From NCBI RefSeq assembly GCF_000512895.1, contig NZ_CP007033.1:1661001-1725000 (forward strand): DNA of 64,000 nucleotides, written 5' to 3'. This stretch comes from Dehalobacter restrictus DSM 9455 (GTDB lineage: Bacteria > Bacillota > Desulfitobacteriia > Desulfitobacteriales > Syntrophobotulaceae). The translations under genes were made by a program, and so were the position numbers. Shown here piece after piece: positions 51,516 through 61,745 of the stretch (position 1 is its first letter; each line of letters starts with the position of its first letter). The notes below the pieces were generated by a model. It was not told where the DNA came from. It saw nothing but the letters and a program-made list of their open reading frames with translations, and did not search any database.

Positions 51516-54233
51516 TTACGCTCTTGAATTGCCGATTACGGGTACCTGAACCGATGAAACCTTTTGGAGGACGCGCTCCGAACTTCCCTGATAGAAAGAA
51601 GTAATCGGCAGGGCCTGCAGAAAATATCGGCCATACCTTTTTTTAATAATCCGGTCATCCAGAACAATCACGACGCCTTTATCCTCTCTCGTTCGAATCA
51701 AACGTCCAAAGCCCTGCTTGAAGCGGATAATTGCTTCAGGCAAATTTAACGCATAAAACGGATCAAGTCCCTGACTTTCCAACAGGCGGGCCTTCGCTTC
51801 CAGAATGGGCGTATCCGGCGGCCAAAACGGCAGTCTGACCATGATAACACAGCGCAGCATGTCCCCGGGAAGATCGATGCCTTCCCAAAAGCTGTTCGTT
51901 CCAAGCAGGACACTGCTGTTGTTCTGCATAAACTCCTGCAGAAGGTCTTCCCTGGTGCCGTCAATCCCCTGGGCCAGCACATTCAGGTGCTGGCAGCATT
52001 CTTCATTCCCCAACAAGTGGTATACCCGCTGCAAATACCGGTGGGAAGTAAATAATACCAGTGTACCTCCATTCATCTCTTCGGCAATTCTCCCAATAAA
52101 TGAAGCAGTCTTTTCTGCGAGCCTATCCTCCGGTAGATTTACAGGTAAATCATTGACGACACAGAAAACCATTTGTTTTTCATAATCAAACGGTGAATCC
52201 AGCTTCAGGCTGATATAGCGTTCTACTCCGATATCCCTGGTCAAATACGTAAAATCCTCACCGACACTTAAGGTGGCAGAAGTTAAAACCGTGCAATTAT
52301 TTTTTCTGAATATTTTTTTATTTAATAACGGAGCAACATTGATCAGCGTGTTTTTTAAATAGACTGTGTTGCTTTTTTCGAGATAGGTTACACGTTCTTC
52401 CTCACTTTTACTAACGATCTTGCCAAATCCGTCAACGATTTGGGCAATATCACTTTTTATTCTGCTAATCTCATATCTGGTTTCTTCCAACTGCTCACTT
52501 TCAAGGGCCAGAAAGGTATTAATTCTATCCAGCACCTCCACAATACCTTTAAACCTGATGATCAGATTTTCCGAGGCCAGCAGGATCATCTGCAGGATAT
52601 CTTCGCCAACCTTTTCAGGGTCTAAGCGAAAACTCAACTGTCGGCCAAGCACGCTTTGCAGCATGCTGAAAAGTTCTTGGGCCTGATCCGCAGCCGCCCT
52701 GCAGCGATCCGGAATCTCTTCAAGATTGCTTTTAAAATAGGTCCAGTTAAAGGCAGGGAAGACCTCTGCCCAAACAGCATGATTTCTTTTCAGATAAGCG
52801 AATAGATTGCCTTTCCCACCATAGATATTGTCCGTCAGCCGCAGCATCTGTTCGAGGCAAATTTCAAATCCAAGTTGCTTGAGCGCAGTCTGGTAAATAT
52901 TATGCGCTTCATCAATGATAAGATTGCTGTATTCCGGCAGAATCTTATAATTCGTTTTGATATCGGCAAGGAGCAAGGAGTGATTAATCACAAGAACATC
53001 AGCAGCCTCGGCTCTCTTCCTGGCATTATAAAGGTAACAACGTGAAGTAAAAGAACACTCTCCGGGTTGACAGGCCGGATTATCCGCGCCAAATTTTCGA
53101 TAAGTCGGAACGAAGCTTTGATTATTCGGCAGTTCTCCAAAATCCCCGGTTTTCGTTTCAGAAGCCCAGGAAAAGAATGCGGCCTGCCGGAGTTGTTCAT
53201 CATGGGTTGTATAATCCGTAAACAGCGATTCCTGATAAAGGCATTTCAGACATAAATAATTGCTCTTACCCTTAAGCAGTGCTGTTTCAAATGGAAAAGG
53301 CAGGATTTTCTGCAGCAGCGGAAGGTCTTTGCTGAAGAGCTGCTCCTGCAAAGTGATGGTGTGGGTCGCAACAATCACCTTCTGCTGATGCCTTTTGGAC
53401 CACCAGAGTGCCGGAATCAGATATGCAAGCGTTTTCCCTGTTCCTGTACCGGCTTCAATCACAACATCTGTCGCTTCGGTAAACCCTTTTAGGATCTCAG
53501 CGGCCATGACGGTTTGAATCTCTCTGTTTTCAAACCCTGGAATATTGCTGGCGAGTAAGCCGTCCTGGCCAAAACACTGCACAGCCCAAGCCGGCGAATC
53601 AGGAATTTTAGCCAAATCATCCGAACCGGGGCTAAAAAGATTTTGTACCGTCTCTCCCCGGTAAGGTGCAATACGGATGGGCCTGTCCGGATACGTTCGC
53701 ACGATTTCCTTTTTCAATTCGATTAGCACAGGCTGACAGGAAAGGCCCTTTGTATATTCTTCCAACTTGCTCAAGAAGCCCAAATCAGCCTTCAACCCCT
53801 TTTTCCAGCACTGCAGAAGCAGGTCATGGGTCAGCCGGACCTTTTTTTGGGCCGCAGATATAAACCTGTGATGTTTCTTTATCTTAAGTTTATCGGTTAT
53901 TTCCTCTAAGCTTTGCTGGCTGACTGTCGGGAAAAACACTGCGGCAAGTTCCTGAACCTCAATCACGTTCTGGTTCAGATTAATTTCAAAATATTTTTTT
54001 AAATCTGGCAGGACTTTCTTCTGCTCATAAACAAATATAAGGGCATCATGGGTAAAATCTTCAAGACTTTTTTTATGCTGTTCCATCCTACCTGGGGCTT
54101 CGCCTTCGCTCTGGAACGAAAACAACAGATATTTTGGAAATACCCCTTTTCCCAAGCGCAGAGCTGCCAAGTATCCACGTTCTGAGGGAGTTCCCGGACG
54201 TATTAGAGATAGGATGACACAAGTCTGATTCAA
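51516..54233 (-). CDS. DinG/XPD-type ATP-dependent helicase
   Basis: The 905-residue protein opens with TTG after GGGAG. The first 200 residues look like a decayed DnaQ-type exonuclease domain as in Firmicute DinG; the helicase follows, with Walker A AGTGTGKT (261-268), the four-cysteine iron-sulfur region (CLKC ... CQPGECSFTSRC), DEAH in LIIDEAHNIYQ, NHSLLLADI, SATLSVGEDF and GFGRLIRTREDKG. It unwinds DNA or RNA-DNA hybrids. Fits with a repair function. Confidence 0.88.
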   Translation of the reverse strand: MNQTCVILSLIRPGTPSERGYLAALRLGKGVFPKYLLFSFQSEGEAPGRMEQHKKSLEDFTHDALIFVYEQKKVLPDLKKYFEINLNQNVIEVQELAAVFFPTVSQQSLEEITDKLKIKKHHRFISAAQKKVRLTHDLLLQCWKKGLKADLGFLSKLEEYTKGLSCQPVLIELKKEIVRTYPDRPIRIAPYRGETVQNLFSPGSDDLAKIPDSPAWAVQCFGQDGLLASNIPGFENREIQTVMAAEILKGFTEATDVVIEAGTGTGKTLAYLIPALWWSKRHQQKVIVATHTITLQEQLFSKDLPLLQKILPFPFETALLKGKSNYLCLKCLYQESLFTDYTTHDEQLRQAAFFSWASETKTGDFGELPNNQSFVPTYRKFGADNPACQPGECSFTSRCYLYNARKRAEAADVLVINHSLLLADIKTNYKILPEYSNLIIDEAHNIYQTALKQLGFEICLEQMLRLTDNIYGGKGNLFAYLKRNHAVWAEVFPAFNWTYFKSNLEEIPDRCRAAADQAQELFSMLQSVLGRQLSFRLDPEKVGEDILQMILLASENLIIRFKGIVEVLDRINTFLALESEQLEETRYEISRIKSDIAQIVDGFGKIVSKSEEERVTYLEKSNTVYLKNTLINVAPLLNKKIFRKNNCTVLTSATLSVGEDFTYLTRDIGVERYISLKLDSPFDYEKQMVFCVVNDLPVNLPEDRLAEKTASFIGRIAEEMNGGTLVLFTSHRYLQRVYHLLGNEECCQHLNVLAQGIDGTREDLLQEFMQNNSSVLLGTNSFWEGIDLPGDMLRCVIMVRLPFWPPDTPILEAKARLLESQGLDPFYALNLPEAIIRFKQGFGRLIRTREDKGVVIVLDDRIIKKRYGRYFLQALPITSFYQGSSERVLQKVSSVQVPVIGNSRA

Positions 54234-54376
54234 TCAGCCAAGCTCCCTTCAAAAAAAATATACGCACTTAACAATAAATCATAACATTCCTAATAAACTA
54301 AATACAGAGAAGATTCATAAAGAAAACTTGACTGGTGCCAAATCAATCAAATCATACAAATTTTAGGAGGAAAAGA

Positions 54377-54691
54377 ATGAAGCCAATCTATTTGCGAACG
54401 GATTTCCCCGACGGCCGCTCTCACATCCTGATCCGAGATCTTGCCTCAGTGAATACAGAACTGCATCACTTTATTCTATTTTTGACCAACAAGGGGAAGC
54501 TCTGGATCGATGTTTTTTGGCCGCATGACGAGGAATCCGAAAAGTATACGGTCAGTATCTCCGAAGAAAAATTCTGGCATACTTTCCGGGAATGGCGTCT
54601 GCATGGACTTGTGCTGGGCAGCAATGAACGCGTGGCCGAAATATTTGCCCAAAGGCATTTAAATAAAAGGACTAAGCCAAAATCAGTTTAA
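54377..54691 (+). CDS. Small uncharacterised protein
   Basis: About 104 residues starting MKPIYLRTDF, ATG at 54377 after AGGAGGAAAAGA. No membrane segment or known motif; the composition suggests a small alpha/beta domain. It stands divergent to the helicase gene, and its end overlaps the convergent FlhB-like gene by four bases. No family recognised. Confidence 0.65.
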   Translation: MKPIYLRTDFPDGRSHILIRDLASVNTELHHFILFLTNKGKLWIDVFWPHDEESEKYTVSISEEKFWHTFREWRLHGLVLGSNERVAEIFAQRHLNKRTKPKSV

Positions 54692-54990
54692 GGCGTATCC
54701 TTTTTCGTCCCCTTCATTTTGTCCAAGCGATAAATAAAAGCCAGTACTTCAGCAACCGCCTGATAAAGCTCAGGCGGTATTTCTTTGGACATCTCTACCT
54801 GCATCAAGGCTTCTACAAGGGTGTCGTCATTTTGGACCGGAATGCCCTGCTCTTCAGCCAATTCGATTATTTTTTTGGCCATATACCCTTCGCCTTTGGC
54901 GACAATCCTCGGAGCACCAACATGATCATAGGCCAGAGCAGCAGCTTTTTTCATATTTTGTTTTTTACTACTTGGACTTTCCCTTTTCAT
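54688..54990 (-). CDS. FlhB C-terminal-like protein (YlqH type)
   Basis: The 100-residue protein corresponds to the cytosolic C-terminal domain of flagellar export protein FlhB without its membrane part: AAALAYDHVGAPRIVAKGEG YMAKKIIELAEEQGIPV. The NPTH cleavage motif is not present. Such free-standing domains (YlqH, FlhX) occur next to FliK-like proteins, as here. Four-base overlap with the upstream gene. Role in flagellar export is inferred. Confidence 0.85.
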   Translation of the reverse strand: MKRESPSSKKQNMKKAAALAYDHVGAPRIVAKGEGYMAKKIIELAEEQGIPVQNDDTLVEALMQVEMSKEIPPELYQAVAEVLAFIYRLDKMKGTKKDTP

Positions 54991-56416
54991 CCTTTGATAT
55001 CCACCCCTGAAAAGTTCTTTCCGGCCAGGAAATGCGCAAACTGGGGAAATTCATCGTAGGTCTTCAGCGATATTTTTTCTAAAGATAAGCCAATATCCGC
55101 GAAGCCCTGCTTGATTTGATCATAGATATCTTCAATGAGTGGATTCAGCTCCTCGCGATGATCATTTAAGAGGCAGATATGTAGTTTGTTGTCGTAAAGC
55201 GTAAGGTCGGCTCCGAGCTGGTCAAGGTGTTCCGTCTCGACCTGCAGCGCCAGATGGCAGTGTTCAATATCCATCTTATGGCCTTTGCGGGAACTCTCCA
55301 CGGCAAGCAAACAATTATATATCTCATTGTTATTTTGCAGCGGGATATGCATAAGAAAATATGCGGCATTTTCTTTATTCCCGGTCTGGATCCAGATCTG
55401 CTGTCCGGTAATCTCATCCAGAAAGCCCTTCAGCGCGCTTTTTTCAGGAGAGGCAGAATCTTCAGCCAGCGCGTTTAAGAGCATTGTTTTTACATTTTCC
55501 GTTTGTTCTGCTTCCTGACCGGCATTATTTTTTAATTTAAACAGCAGCTGATTCTCGTGCTCGAGACCCAGGCTTTTGAAATAATGCAGGATATTTTCAA
55601 ACTGCTCACCGCTGGTATCCTCCCACTTCGGGATAATCTTCCAAAGCAGGTCTGCAAGCGTGCTGAGCGGGGATTTCTGATCTACTGGACTTTGACTCGT
55701 TGAACTTTGATTTATTGAGCTCTGATTTGCAGAATTTTGATCCGATAGCATCGTTTTAAGAACACTGCTGTTTTGCTGATTCAGATATTTTGCCAAGATG
55801 ACAGAGATCTCAGGAGTTAGGTTAATTCCCCTGTTTAGAATCGTTGTGATCTGCTCCGGGGTCAACCGAAGAGCTTGCCTGGCTGCCTGGCTGGATACCT
55901 GTCCTGCGCCGGCATTTGTCTCCTGCGGCGCTGTTCCGAAAGCTGTCTTGCTTAATAAATTACCCTGGTTTTTTCCTTCCCGCAAAATCGTCCACAGCTT
56001 ATCAGCGGCCTGGTATAGTATTTCAGGCGGAGCACTCTTGCTGCCTGCTGCCGTGTTCTGATTGACCATGCTGTTGACCAGAAAGTCCGCTTCATCGGCT
56101 GAAAGGCCAAATCCTTTGGTTATCATTGAAGACAGTTGTTCCGCAGACAAGCTGCTCAACTGGCCGGTGCTCTGACTAACCCGGCTCAAAACAACGCCTT
56201 CCGTATTGACCTCTTTGACAACCGCCAGAAATCTTTCACCTTCCAGAAACTGCGGTTCCAGCTGGGCTTTAATTTTTGCCCGGCAATGGAGATCAGTCCT
56301 TCCTGGTTCCCATTTCTGCTGATAATTTCCACCGGAAGAAGCTGTCCGGTTTTCAATTGTGTAAAATCTATCAAAGGAGAAATCTTGCCAATGCTCTGGA
56401 TATTGTTTATGATCAT
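54987..56416 (-). pseudogene. FliK-like (YlqG type) gene split by a frameshift
   Basis: The frame starting at 56416 (MIINNIQSIGKISPLIDFTQ) and the larger frame ending at 54987 join if one A is added to the five-A run at 56273-56277: the product then reads GQKIKAQLEPQFLEGERFLA without break. The total would be about 475 residues. The C-terminal 200 residues have the Flg_hook (FliK C-terminal) pattern with LHICLLNDHREELNPLIEDI. It pairs with the FlhB-like gene. The break is like that in the LTA-synthase gene. Confidence 0.75.
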
Positions 56417-56496
56417 TAGAGACTCCCTCGCAAAAAAATCTACCATAATAAAATGATAAACAAAAATTATCGTAGTCTAGAATTAAAGGAATGATT

Positions 56497-56772
56497 GTGT
56501 TGAGTATTTTTGAAACGATTATGCTGCTATGTTTTGGTTCGGCCTGGCCTTTTTCGATCTACTCGTCCTACAAAGCCGGAACAGCAAAAGGAAAAAGCCT
56601 GTTTTTCCTGGTTGTATTACTTATCGGCTATTTATCCGGCATCCTGCACAAGATGATTTATTCGTTCGATTATGTCATTATACTATATATCCTGAATTTT
56701 TGCCTGATCGCAGTTGATACGGGGCTTTATTTTAGGAATAAACGGTTGGATGCATTAAGGAATTTTGAATAA
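56497..56772 (+). CDS. PQ-loop-like small membrane protein
   Basis: About 91 residues with three membrane helices. The first helix ends SAWPFSIYSSYKAGTAKGKS, similar to the proline-containing PQ-loop/SemiSWEET fold, followed by GYLSGILHKMIY. The start is uncertain: GTG (56497) and TTG (56500) are better spaced from AAAGGA than the ATG at 56491. Substrate unknown. Confidence 0.65.
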   Translation: MLSIFETIMLLCFGSAWPFSIYSSYKAGTAKGKSLFFLVVLLIGYLSGILHKMIYSFDYVIILYILNFCLIAVDTGLYFRNKRLDALRNFE

Positions 56773-56781
56773 TCCGGGGGA

Positions 56782-56884
56782 AGTCTGCATACCACAATAC
56801 CCGCGTGCCATGGATGGCTCAATCCTTAAAAAGTCCGCGCTTCGCATCGTGCTCCGCTCGCAGCGGAACTGTGGCACACAGACT
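56782..56884 (+). repeat. Dispersed palindromic repeat, copy E
   Basis: A 103-bp element beginning AGTCTG and ending CACACAGACT, with the core GTGCTCCGCTCGCAGCGGAA shared with copy A and the same TGATCT just outside the right end. No gene inside. Confidence 0.75.
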
Positions 56885-57021
56885 GATCTCATGCTTAAAG
56901 CACGTTTGTTATGTAATATCCCGTTCATTTATATAGTAGAATATTGAATGTCTTAATTGTAGGTTACCAACGTCTTATTTGGATAATAAGACAAAAATAA
57001 ATATCAATAGGAGATATTGTG

Positions 57022-57531
57022 ATGAATAATGAATTTAAGTTAGTGGAACCTGAGCAGTTAACGGATAACTCCTTTAAACTGGTCGGAAAGGACTGGATGC
57101 TGATCACAGCGGGAAATATAGAAAAGTATAATACGATGACGGCCAGTTGGGGTGGATTCGGAGTCTTGTGGAATAAAAAGGTATGCTTCTGTTTTGTCCG
57201 GCCTTCGCGTTATACCTATCAGTTTATGGAAGAAAACGATACTTTCACGCTTTCGTTTTTTGAAGAAGACTATCGAAAGGCTTTATCTTTCTGTGGAGCA
57301 AATTCCGGAAGAGATGTGGACAAAGCTTCCGCTACCGGGATTACACCCGTTGAAAGCATGTCCGGATCCGTCTATTTTGAAGAAGCAAGGCTCGTTCTGG
57401 AATGCAAGAAGCTGTATTATCAAGATTTAGACCCAAGTCATTTTCTTGATCCCGCGATTGAAAGTAATTATAAGCAAAATGATTATCACCGTGTTTATGT
57501 CGGCGAAATCATTCAGTGCTATGCTAAATAA
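57022..57531 (+). CDS. Flavin reductase-like FMN-binding protein
   Basis: The 169-residue protein belongs to the flavin reductase-like/flavoredoxin fold: DWMLITAGNIEKYNTMTASW, GGFGVLWNKKVCFCFVRPSR, TFTLSFFEEDYRKALSFCGA. In the family FMN is bound in a split barrel. ATG at 57022 follows GGAG by eight bases. Partner unknown. Confidence 0.82.
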   Translation: MNNEFKLVEPEQLTDNSFKLVGKDWMLITAGNIEKYNTMTASWGGFGVLWNKKVCFCFVRPSRYTYQFMEENDTFTLSFFEEDYRKALSFCGANSGRDVDKASATGITPVESMSGSVYFEEARLVLECKKLYYQDLDPSHFLDPAIESNYKQNDYHRVYVGEIIQCYAK

Positions 57532-57592
57532 CAAGCTGCTGGCATAAAAAACTTAAATATTGTTGACTTACACAGCGACGTGAGCCAAATTG

Positions 57593-57622
57593 AAAGACGC
57601 CTCATTTTTTGAGGCGCCTTTA
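57593..57622. terminator. Bidirectional terminator between convergent genes
   Basis: An arm GACGCCTCA and an arm TGAGGCGCC, with a T-rich loop, separate the flavin reductase-like gene and trxA; A-tract before and T-tract after. Confidence 0.75.
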
Positions 57623-57647
57623 ATCATACGGATCTTATTTTATTTGC

Positions 57648-57977
57648 TTACATCTTCGCTTCAATGGCTTTAACCAGATCCGGTTTTCCTCTGAAGCCGA
57701 CGATCTTATCAACGATTTCACCGTTTTTAATCAGCAGCAGTGTCGGGATACTCATTACGCCGTATTTCTCGGCGATTTCTCCCTGCTCATCCACATTTAA
57801 TTTGCCGATGGTTACTTTACCGGCATATTCATCTGCCAGTTCTTCCACTACAGGAGCTATCATTCTGCAAGGTCCGCACCAGGCAGCCCAAAAATCGGCC
57901 AATACCAGCTGGCTTGAACTGAGTACGTCACTCTGCCAGTTTCCGGCTGTAAACGTTTTGACATTAACACCTGCCAT
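57648..57977 (-). CDS. trxA: Thioredoxin
   Basis: The 109-residue protein has the active site WAAWCGPC (C34, C37), cis-proline region MSIPTLLLIKNGE and the usual thioredoxin length. ATG at 57975-57977 after GGAGG. It lies 60 bases downstream of a CsoR-type repressor gene on the same strand and could share its promoter and operator. Confidence 0.95.
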   Translation of the reverse strand: MAGVNVKTFTAGNWQSDVLSSSQLVLADFWAAWCGPCRMIAPVVEELADEYAGKVTIGKLNVDEQGEIAEKYGVMSIPTLLLIKNGEIVDKIVGFRGKPDLVKAIEAKM

Positions 57978-58036
57978 CTTAAATCCCTCCATTTCTTAAC
58001 ATCACCATAGAAAAATTCGTTTGTTTGTCCGTATGA

Positions 58037-58312
58037 TTAATGGACAAACCGGTTCATCATATCAATCAGATCATCCAGGGCTTTATCATTTTCCGCTTCA
58101 AGCGCACCTTTCAAGCAGGTTCTGGAGTGCTCTTCAAAAATCATAATGCCAACTTTATTAATTGCTGCTTTGACTGCCGCAACCTGAACCAGAATATCAG
58201 AACAGCATTTTTCTTCATCAAGCATACGCTGCAACCCTTTGACCTGTCCCTCAATCCGTTTCAATCTGATCATGATATCGTTTCCCGGCCCACTTTTTTT
58301 CTTTGGTTCCAT
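58037..58312 (-). CDS. CsoR/FrmR-family metal-sensing repressor
   Basis: The 91-residue protein is a four-helix-bundle CsoR-type regulator: RLKRIEGQVKGLQRMLDEEK, then C36-C37 and H62-x3-C66. The spacing C37-x24-H62-x3-C66 equals the Cu(I) site of CsoR. A perfect G-tract palindrome stands 17 bases upstream. Nearby is thioredoxin, not a copper pump, so persulfide or other thiol sensing is an alternative. Ligand not proven. Confidence 0.9.
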   Translation of the reverse strand: MEPKKKSGPGNDIMIRLKRIEGQVKGLQRMLDEEKCCSDILVQVAAVKAAINKVGIMIFEEHSRTCLKGALEAENDKALDDLIDMMNRFVH

Positions 58313-58328
58313 CTTACCCCTCGCCTCT

Positions 58329-58345
58329 ATACCCCATAGGGGTAT
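58329..58345. promoter_or_regulatory. CsoR-type operator
   Basis: ATACCCCATAGGGGTAT, a perfect palindrome with C4/G4 tracts, lies directly before the repressor gene. Such G-tract sites are known targets of CsoR/RcnR proteins. Confidence 0.75.
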
Positions 58346-58440
58346 GTTCTAAGATTATTATATGGTCAGTCTGGTTATTCTGTCAAGAGGCTTTGCAGGA
58401 TATTTCTGGACATTTCAGGATATTCAAAGATATTACATAG

Positions 58441-58500
58441 GCTTTGCCGGATATGAAATATATTATGCCTGTTTTTTATGAATAATAAACCGGCAAAGCC
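58441..58500 (-). terminator. Inverted repeat behind aspS
   Basis: GGCTTTGCCGG and CCGGCAAAGCC form an 11-bp perfect stem with a 38-base loop; a related direct copy GGCTTTGCAGGATAT stands at about 58390. Possible terminator, no T-run. Confidence 0.35.
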
Positions 58501-58563
58501 CTTATCGAAAGTTCTTTTAATAAGATAAGATGAATTAAATTAATAGTTAATTATGATAAATGA

Positions 58564-60345
58564 TTAATTAGAAGGCTGTTTTGCTTTCAGGTCCAGTTTA
58601 ATATGAAGCTCTTTGAGTTGGCTGTCCACGACCGGTGAAGGCGCCTGGGTCAGCAGACATGAAGCACTCTGGGTCTTCGGAAATGCGATGACATCGCGGA
58701 TATTGTCCCGTCCGGAAAGAATCATCGTAAGTCTATCCAGCCCAAACGCAATTCCCCCATGGGGTGGTGTGCCATATTCGAACGCTTCAAGCAGATAGCC
58801 AAATTTTTCTTTGGCCTCTTCACTGCTCAAACCAATCAGGTCAAAGATTTTTTCCTGAACATCCCTTTGGTGAATCCGGATGCTTCCTCCGCCGAGTTCC
58901 ATTCCGTTCAGGACCATGTCATAAGCCTTTGCTCTTACCTTCAGCGGATCGGAATCCAGGAGGGCAATATCTTCATTCATCGGACTGGTAAACATATGGT
59001 GAATCGCCACATAGCGTTTTTCTTCTTCATCATATTCAAAGAGCGGGAATTCCGTAACCCAAAGACAGTTAATCATATCTTCCCGAATAAGCTCCATTCG
59101 TTTAGCCAGCTCTAGTCTTAAGTTTCCAAGCGCATTATGAACGACGGCTTCCTTATCGGCAACGAAAAATAGGATGTCTCCGGTTTCTGCTTCCATCGCA
59201 GCCAACAGTGCGTTAATCTCCTGTTCGGTGAAGAACTTCAGAATCGGTGATTTCATTCCTTCAGGATCCATCACGATGTAGGCAAGCCCTTTTGCACCGT
59301 AAATGCTGACAAATTTGGTTAGCGCGTCAATTTCCCGCCTCGGCATACCGGCACAGCCTTTGGCGCAGATTCCTTTAACTCTGCCGCCCTTTGCGACAAC
59401 GTCGGCAAATACTTTAAATCCGGAATCTTTGACAACCGGAGCCACATCAATCAGTTCCATGGTAAAGCGGGTATCCGGCTTGTCCGAACCATAGCGTTCC
59501 ATCGCCTCCTGATAGGTCAGCCGCGGAATGGGAAGCGGAATCTCAATACCTTTGACTTCCCTGAATATCTTAGCAATCAGGTTCTCCATCATCGGCAAAA
59601 GGTCTTCAATCTCAATAAAGGACATCTCCAAATCGAGCTGGGTAAATTCCGGCTGGCGATCCGCACGCAAGTCTTCATCGCGGAAACAGCGGGCGATCTG
59701 AAAATATTTTTCCATGCCAGCGACCATCAACAACTGTTTAAAGATCTGCGGTGATTGGGGCAGCCCATAAAATGTTCCCTGATTCACGCGGCTGGGCACG
59801 AGATAGTCTCTGGCCCCTTCCGGTGTTGACTTAGCCAGAATTGGCGTTTCAATTTCCAGGAACCCCTCACTGTCCAGAAAATCACGCATGATTTTCGTGA
59901 CCTGGTGTCTGATCTTAAAGATGTTCTGCATTTCGGTCCGGCGGAGATCAAGATAGCGGTGTTTCAGCCTGACACTTTCATCGACATCCACATTGTCCTG
60001 GATATAGAAAGGCGGAGTTTTCGCTTTATTGAGTATTTCCAGGTTTTCAATCACAACTTCAATTTCTCCGGTAACCATATTCGGATTTTCTGAACCTTCA
60101 GGTCTCACCCGAACGAGACCTTCGGCCTTTATCACATACTCCGAGCGGAGTTTTTCAGCCTGATTAAAAGCGTTTGCAGGCATATCCGGATTGAAGACAA
60201 TCTGGACGATACCGGACCTGTCGCGCAAATCAACGAAAATGACGCCTCCATGGTCTCTTCTGGTCTGAACCCAACCCAACAACTTTACTTTTTCGCCTGC
60301 ATTTTTCCTGTTCAGCGTACCCGCTCCGATTCTTTCTGCTAACAT
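58564..60345 (-). CDS. aspS: Aspartyl-tRNA synthetase
   Basis: About 593 residues of a bacterial-type class II enzyme: OB-fold domain with [20 protein letters not shown], motif 2 [23 protein letters not shown] insertion (residues about 290-420) and motif 3 [13 protein letters not shown]. It charges tRNA-Asp (in organisms lacking AsnRS also tRNA-Asn). ATG at 60343-60345 lies six bases after AGGAGG; the ATG six bases upstream touches the site. In operon with hisS. Confidence 0.96.
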   Translation of the reverse strand: MLAERIGAGTLNRKNAGEKVKLLGWVQTRRDHGGVIFVDLRDRSGIVQIVFNPDMPANAFNQAEKLRSEYVIKAEGLVRVRPEGSENPNMVTGEIEVVIENLEILNKAKTPPFYIQDNVDVDESVRLKHRYLDLRRTEMQNIFKIRHQVTKIMRDFLDSEGFLEIETPILAKSTPEGARDYLVPSRVNQGTFYGLPQSPQIFKQLLMVAGMEKYFQIARCFRDEDLRADRQPEFTQLDLEMSFIEIEDLLPMMENLIAKIFREVKGIEIPLPIPRLTYQEAMERYGSDKPDTRFTMELIDVAPVVKDSGFKVFADVVAKGGRVKGICAKGCAGMPRREIDALTKFVSIYGAKGLAYIVMDPEGMKSPILKFFTEQEINALLAAMEAETGDILFFVADKEAVVHNALGNLRLELAKRMELIREDMINCLWVTEFPLFEYDEEEKRYVAIHHMFTSPMNEDIALLDSDPLKVRAKAYDMVLNGMELGGGSIRIHQRDVQEKIFDLIGLSSEEAKEKFGYLLEAFEYGTPPHGGIAFGLDRLTMILSGRDNIRDVIAFPKTQSASCLLTQAPSPVVDSQLKELHIKLDLKAKQPSN

Positions 60346-60355
60346 GGACATCCTC

Positions 60356-61627
60356 CTACATTTCACATTTCGTATGATTCAACAAAAAAGCTTTGATTTG
60401 ATCCAGCGGGATTTCCTGCTGTTCTCCCAACCGCATATCGCGGACGATCACCATTTTCCGGGCAAGCTCATCGTCACCCAATATTAGTACATAGCGGGCT
60501 TGTTCCCTGTCTGCATATTTAAGCTGACCTTTAAGCCCTTTTCCAAGAAGGTCCATGACTGCCGGCATCCCGGCCTGCCGCAGATCACCTAAAAGTCTGA
60601 ACCCTTCCTGTCTGGCCGCCTCACCCAGCGCTGCAATCACGACCGGCGCTTCAACCTCAGGCAACATTTCAACACTCTGCTTTTCCATGACACTCAGAAT
60701 ACGTTCCAGTCCCATGGCAAAACCAATTCCCGGTGTGGCCGGACCGCCAATTTCCTGGACAAGACCGTCATAACGCCCGCCACCACAAATCGCGTTCTGG
60801 GCGCCGATACCTTCAGCTGTGACTTCAAAGGCTGTTTTTTGATAATAATCCAGCCCGCGAACCATTCTGGGATTAATCCGGTAGGCAATCCCAGCGATAT
60901 TTAAATATTCCTGAGTCTTCGCGAAATGTTCCGCACAGTCTACGCAGAGCGTATCCAGGGTCGTCGGAGCATTTTCCGTCAGCTTTTGACAGGAACTGTT
61001 CTTACAGTCTAAAATCCGCATCGGATTTTTGGTAAAGCGGTTCTGGCAATCCGGACAAAGATCATCCTTGCGTTCCTGCAGGAACTCTTGCAGCCTAATC
61101 CTGTGCTCAGCCCGGCACGTTGGACAGCCCACGGAATTGATCTCAACCACGAGTCCCTTAAGGCCGATCCTGCCAAAAAAATCCCAGATCAGACAGATGA
61201 TTTCAGCATCGACAAGTGGATCCTCTCCACCGAGCACCTCTGCTCCGAACTGGTGGAACTGCCGGAAGCGTCCGGCCTGGGACTTCTCATAGCGGAACAT
61301 CGGGCCGAGGTAATACATTTTGACCGGCTGCTGCAGCGCATAAAGCTTGTTCTCGGTATACGCCCTGCAGACGGAAGCCGTCCCTTCAGGACGCAGTGTG
61401 ATGGATCTCTGCCCTTTGTCCATAAAGGTATACATTTCTTTATTGACAATATCCGTTGTCTCTCCGACGCCGCGCTGAAAAAGTTCGGTCGCCTCAAAGA
61501 CCGGTGTTCTGATTTCTTTATATCCATACTCGGAACAAATCTTCCGGATTTGTTCTTCGAGAAACTGCCACTTTTCTATGGTACCCGGAATGATATCCTG
61601 TGTACCTTTCGGCCGTTGAATCGACAT
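60356..61627 (-). CDS. hisS: Histidyl-tRNA synthetase
   Basis: About 423 residues, class [18 protein letters not shown], motif 2 [35 protein letters not shown] and [15 protein letters not shown] cysteine-rich insert (CPTC, CPDC, NSSCQ) is typical of Firmicute HisRS. ATG at 61625-61627 after GGAGG. No T-box leader precedes it; a promoter lies 75 bases upstream. aspS follows ten bases after the stop. Confidence 0.96.
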   Translation of the reverse strand: MSIQRPKGTQDIIPGTIEKWQFLEEQIRKICSEYGYKEIRTPVFEATELFQRGVGETTDIVNKEMYTFMDKGQRSITLRPEGTASVCRAYTENKLYALQQPVKMYYLGPMFRYEKSQAGRFRQFHQFGAEVLGGEDPLVDAEIICLIWDFFGRIGLKGLVVEINSVGCPTCRAEHRIRLQEFLQERKDDLCPDCQNRFTKNPMRILDCKNSSCQKLTENAPTTLDTLCVDCAEHFAKTQEYLNIAGIAYRINPRMVRGLDYYQKTAFEVTAEGIGAQNAICGGGRYDGLVQEIGGPATPGIGFAMGLERILSVMEKQSVEMLPEVEAPVVIAALGEAARQEGFRLLGDLRQAGMPAVMDLLGKGLKGQLKYADREQARYVLILGDDELARKMVIVRDMRLGEQQEIPLDQIKAFLLNHTKCEM

Positions 61628-61699
61628 GATCATTTCCTCCTGCACAACGGTAGATCACCAGATCATCCGGCGTGTCCAATCTAAAAAATAAGCTTATCT

Positions 61700-61709
61700 A
61701 TTATAACAC
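61700..61709 (-). promoter_or_regulatory. Extended -10 promoter of hisS-aspS
   Basis: TGTTATAAT on the minus strand (TG-n-TATAAT) lies about 75 bases before the hisS start and after the hemZ stop. Confidence 0.6.
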
Positions 61710-61745
61710 AATTATCCTTCAGTCTCATCAGGATTCTGTATTTTT

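Noticed and set aside
61628-61745. T-box leader for hisS
   Set aside because: The interval is too short and holds only a promoter; no T-box sequence is present.
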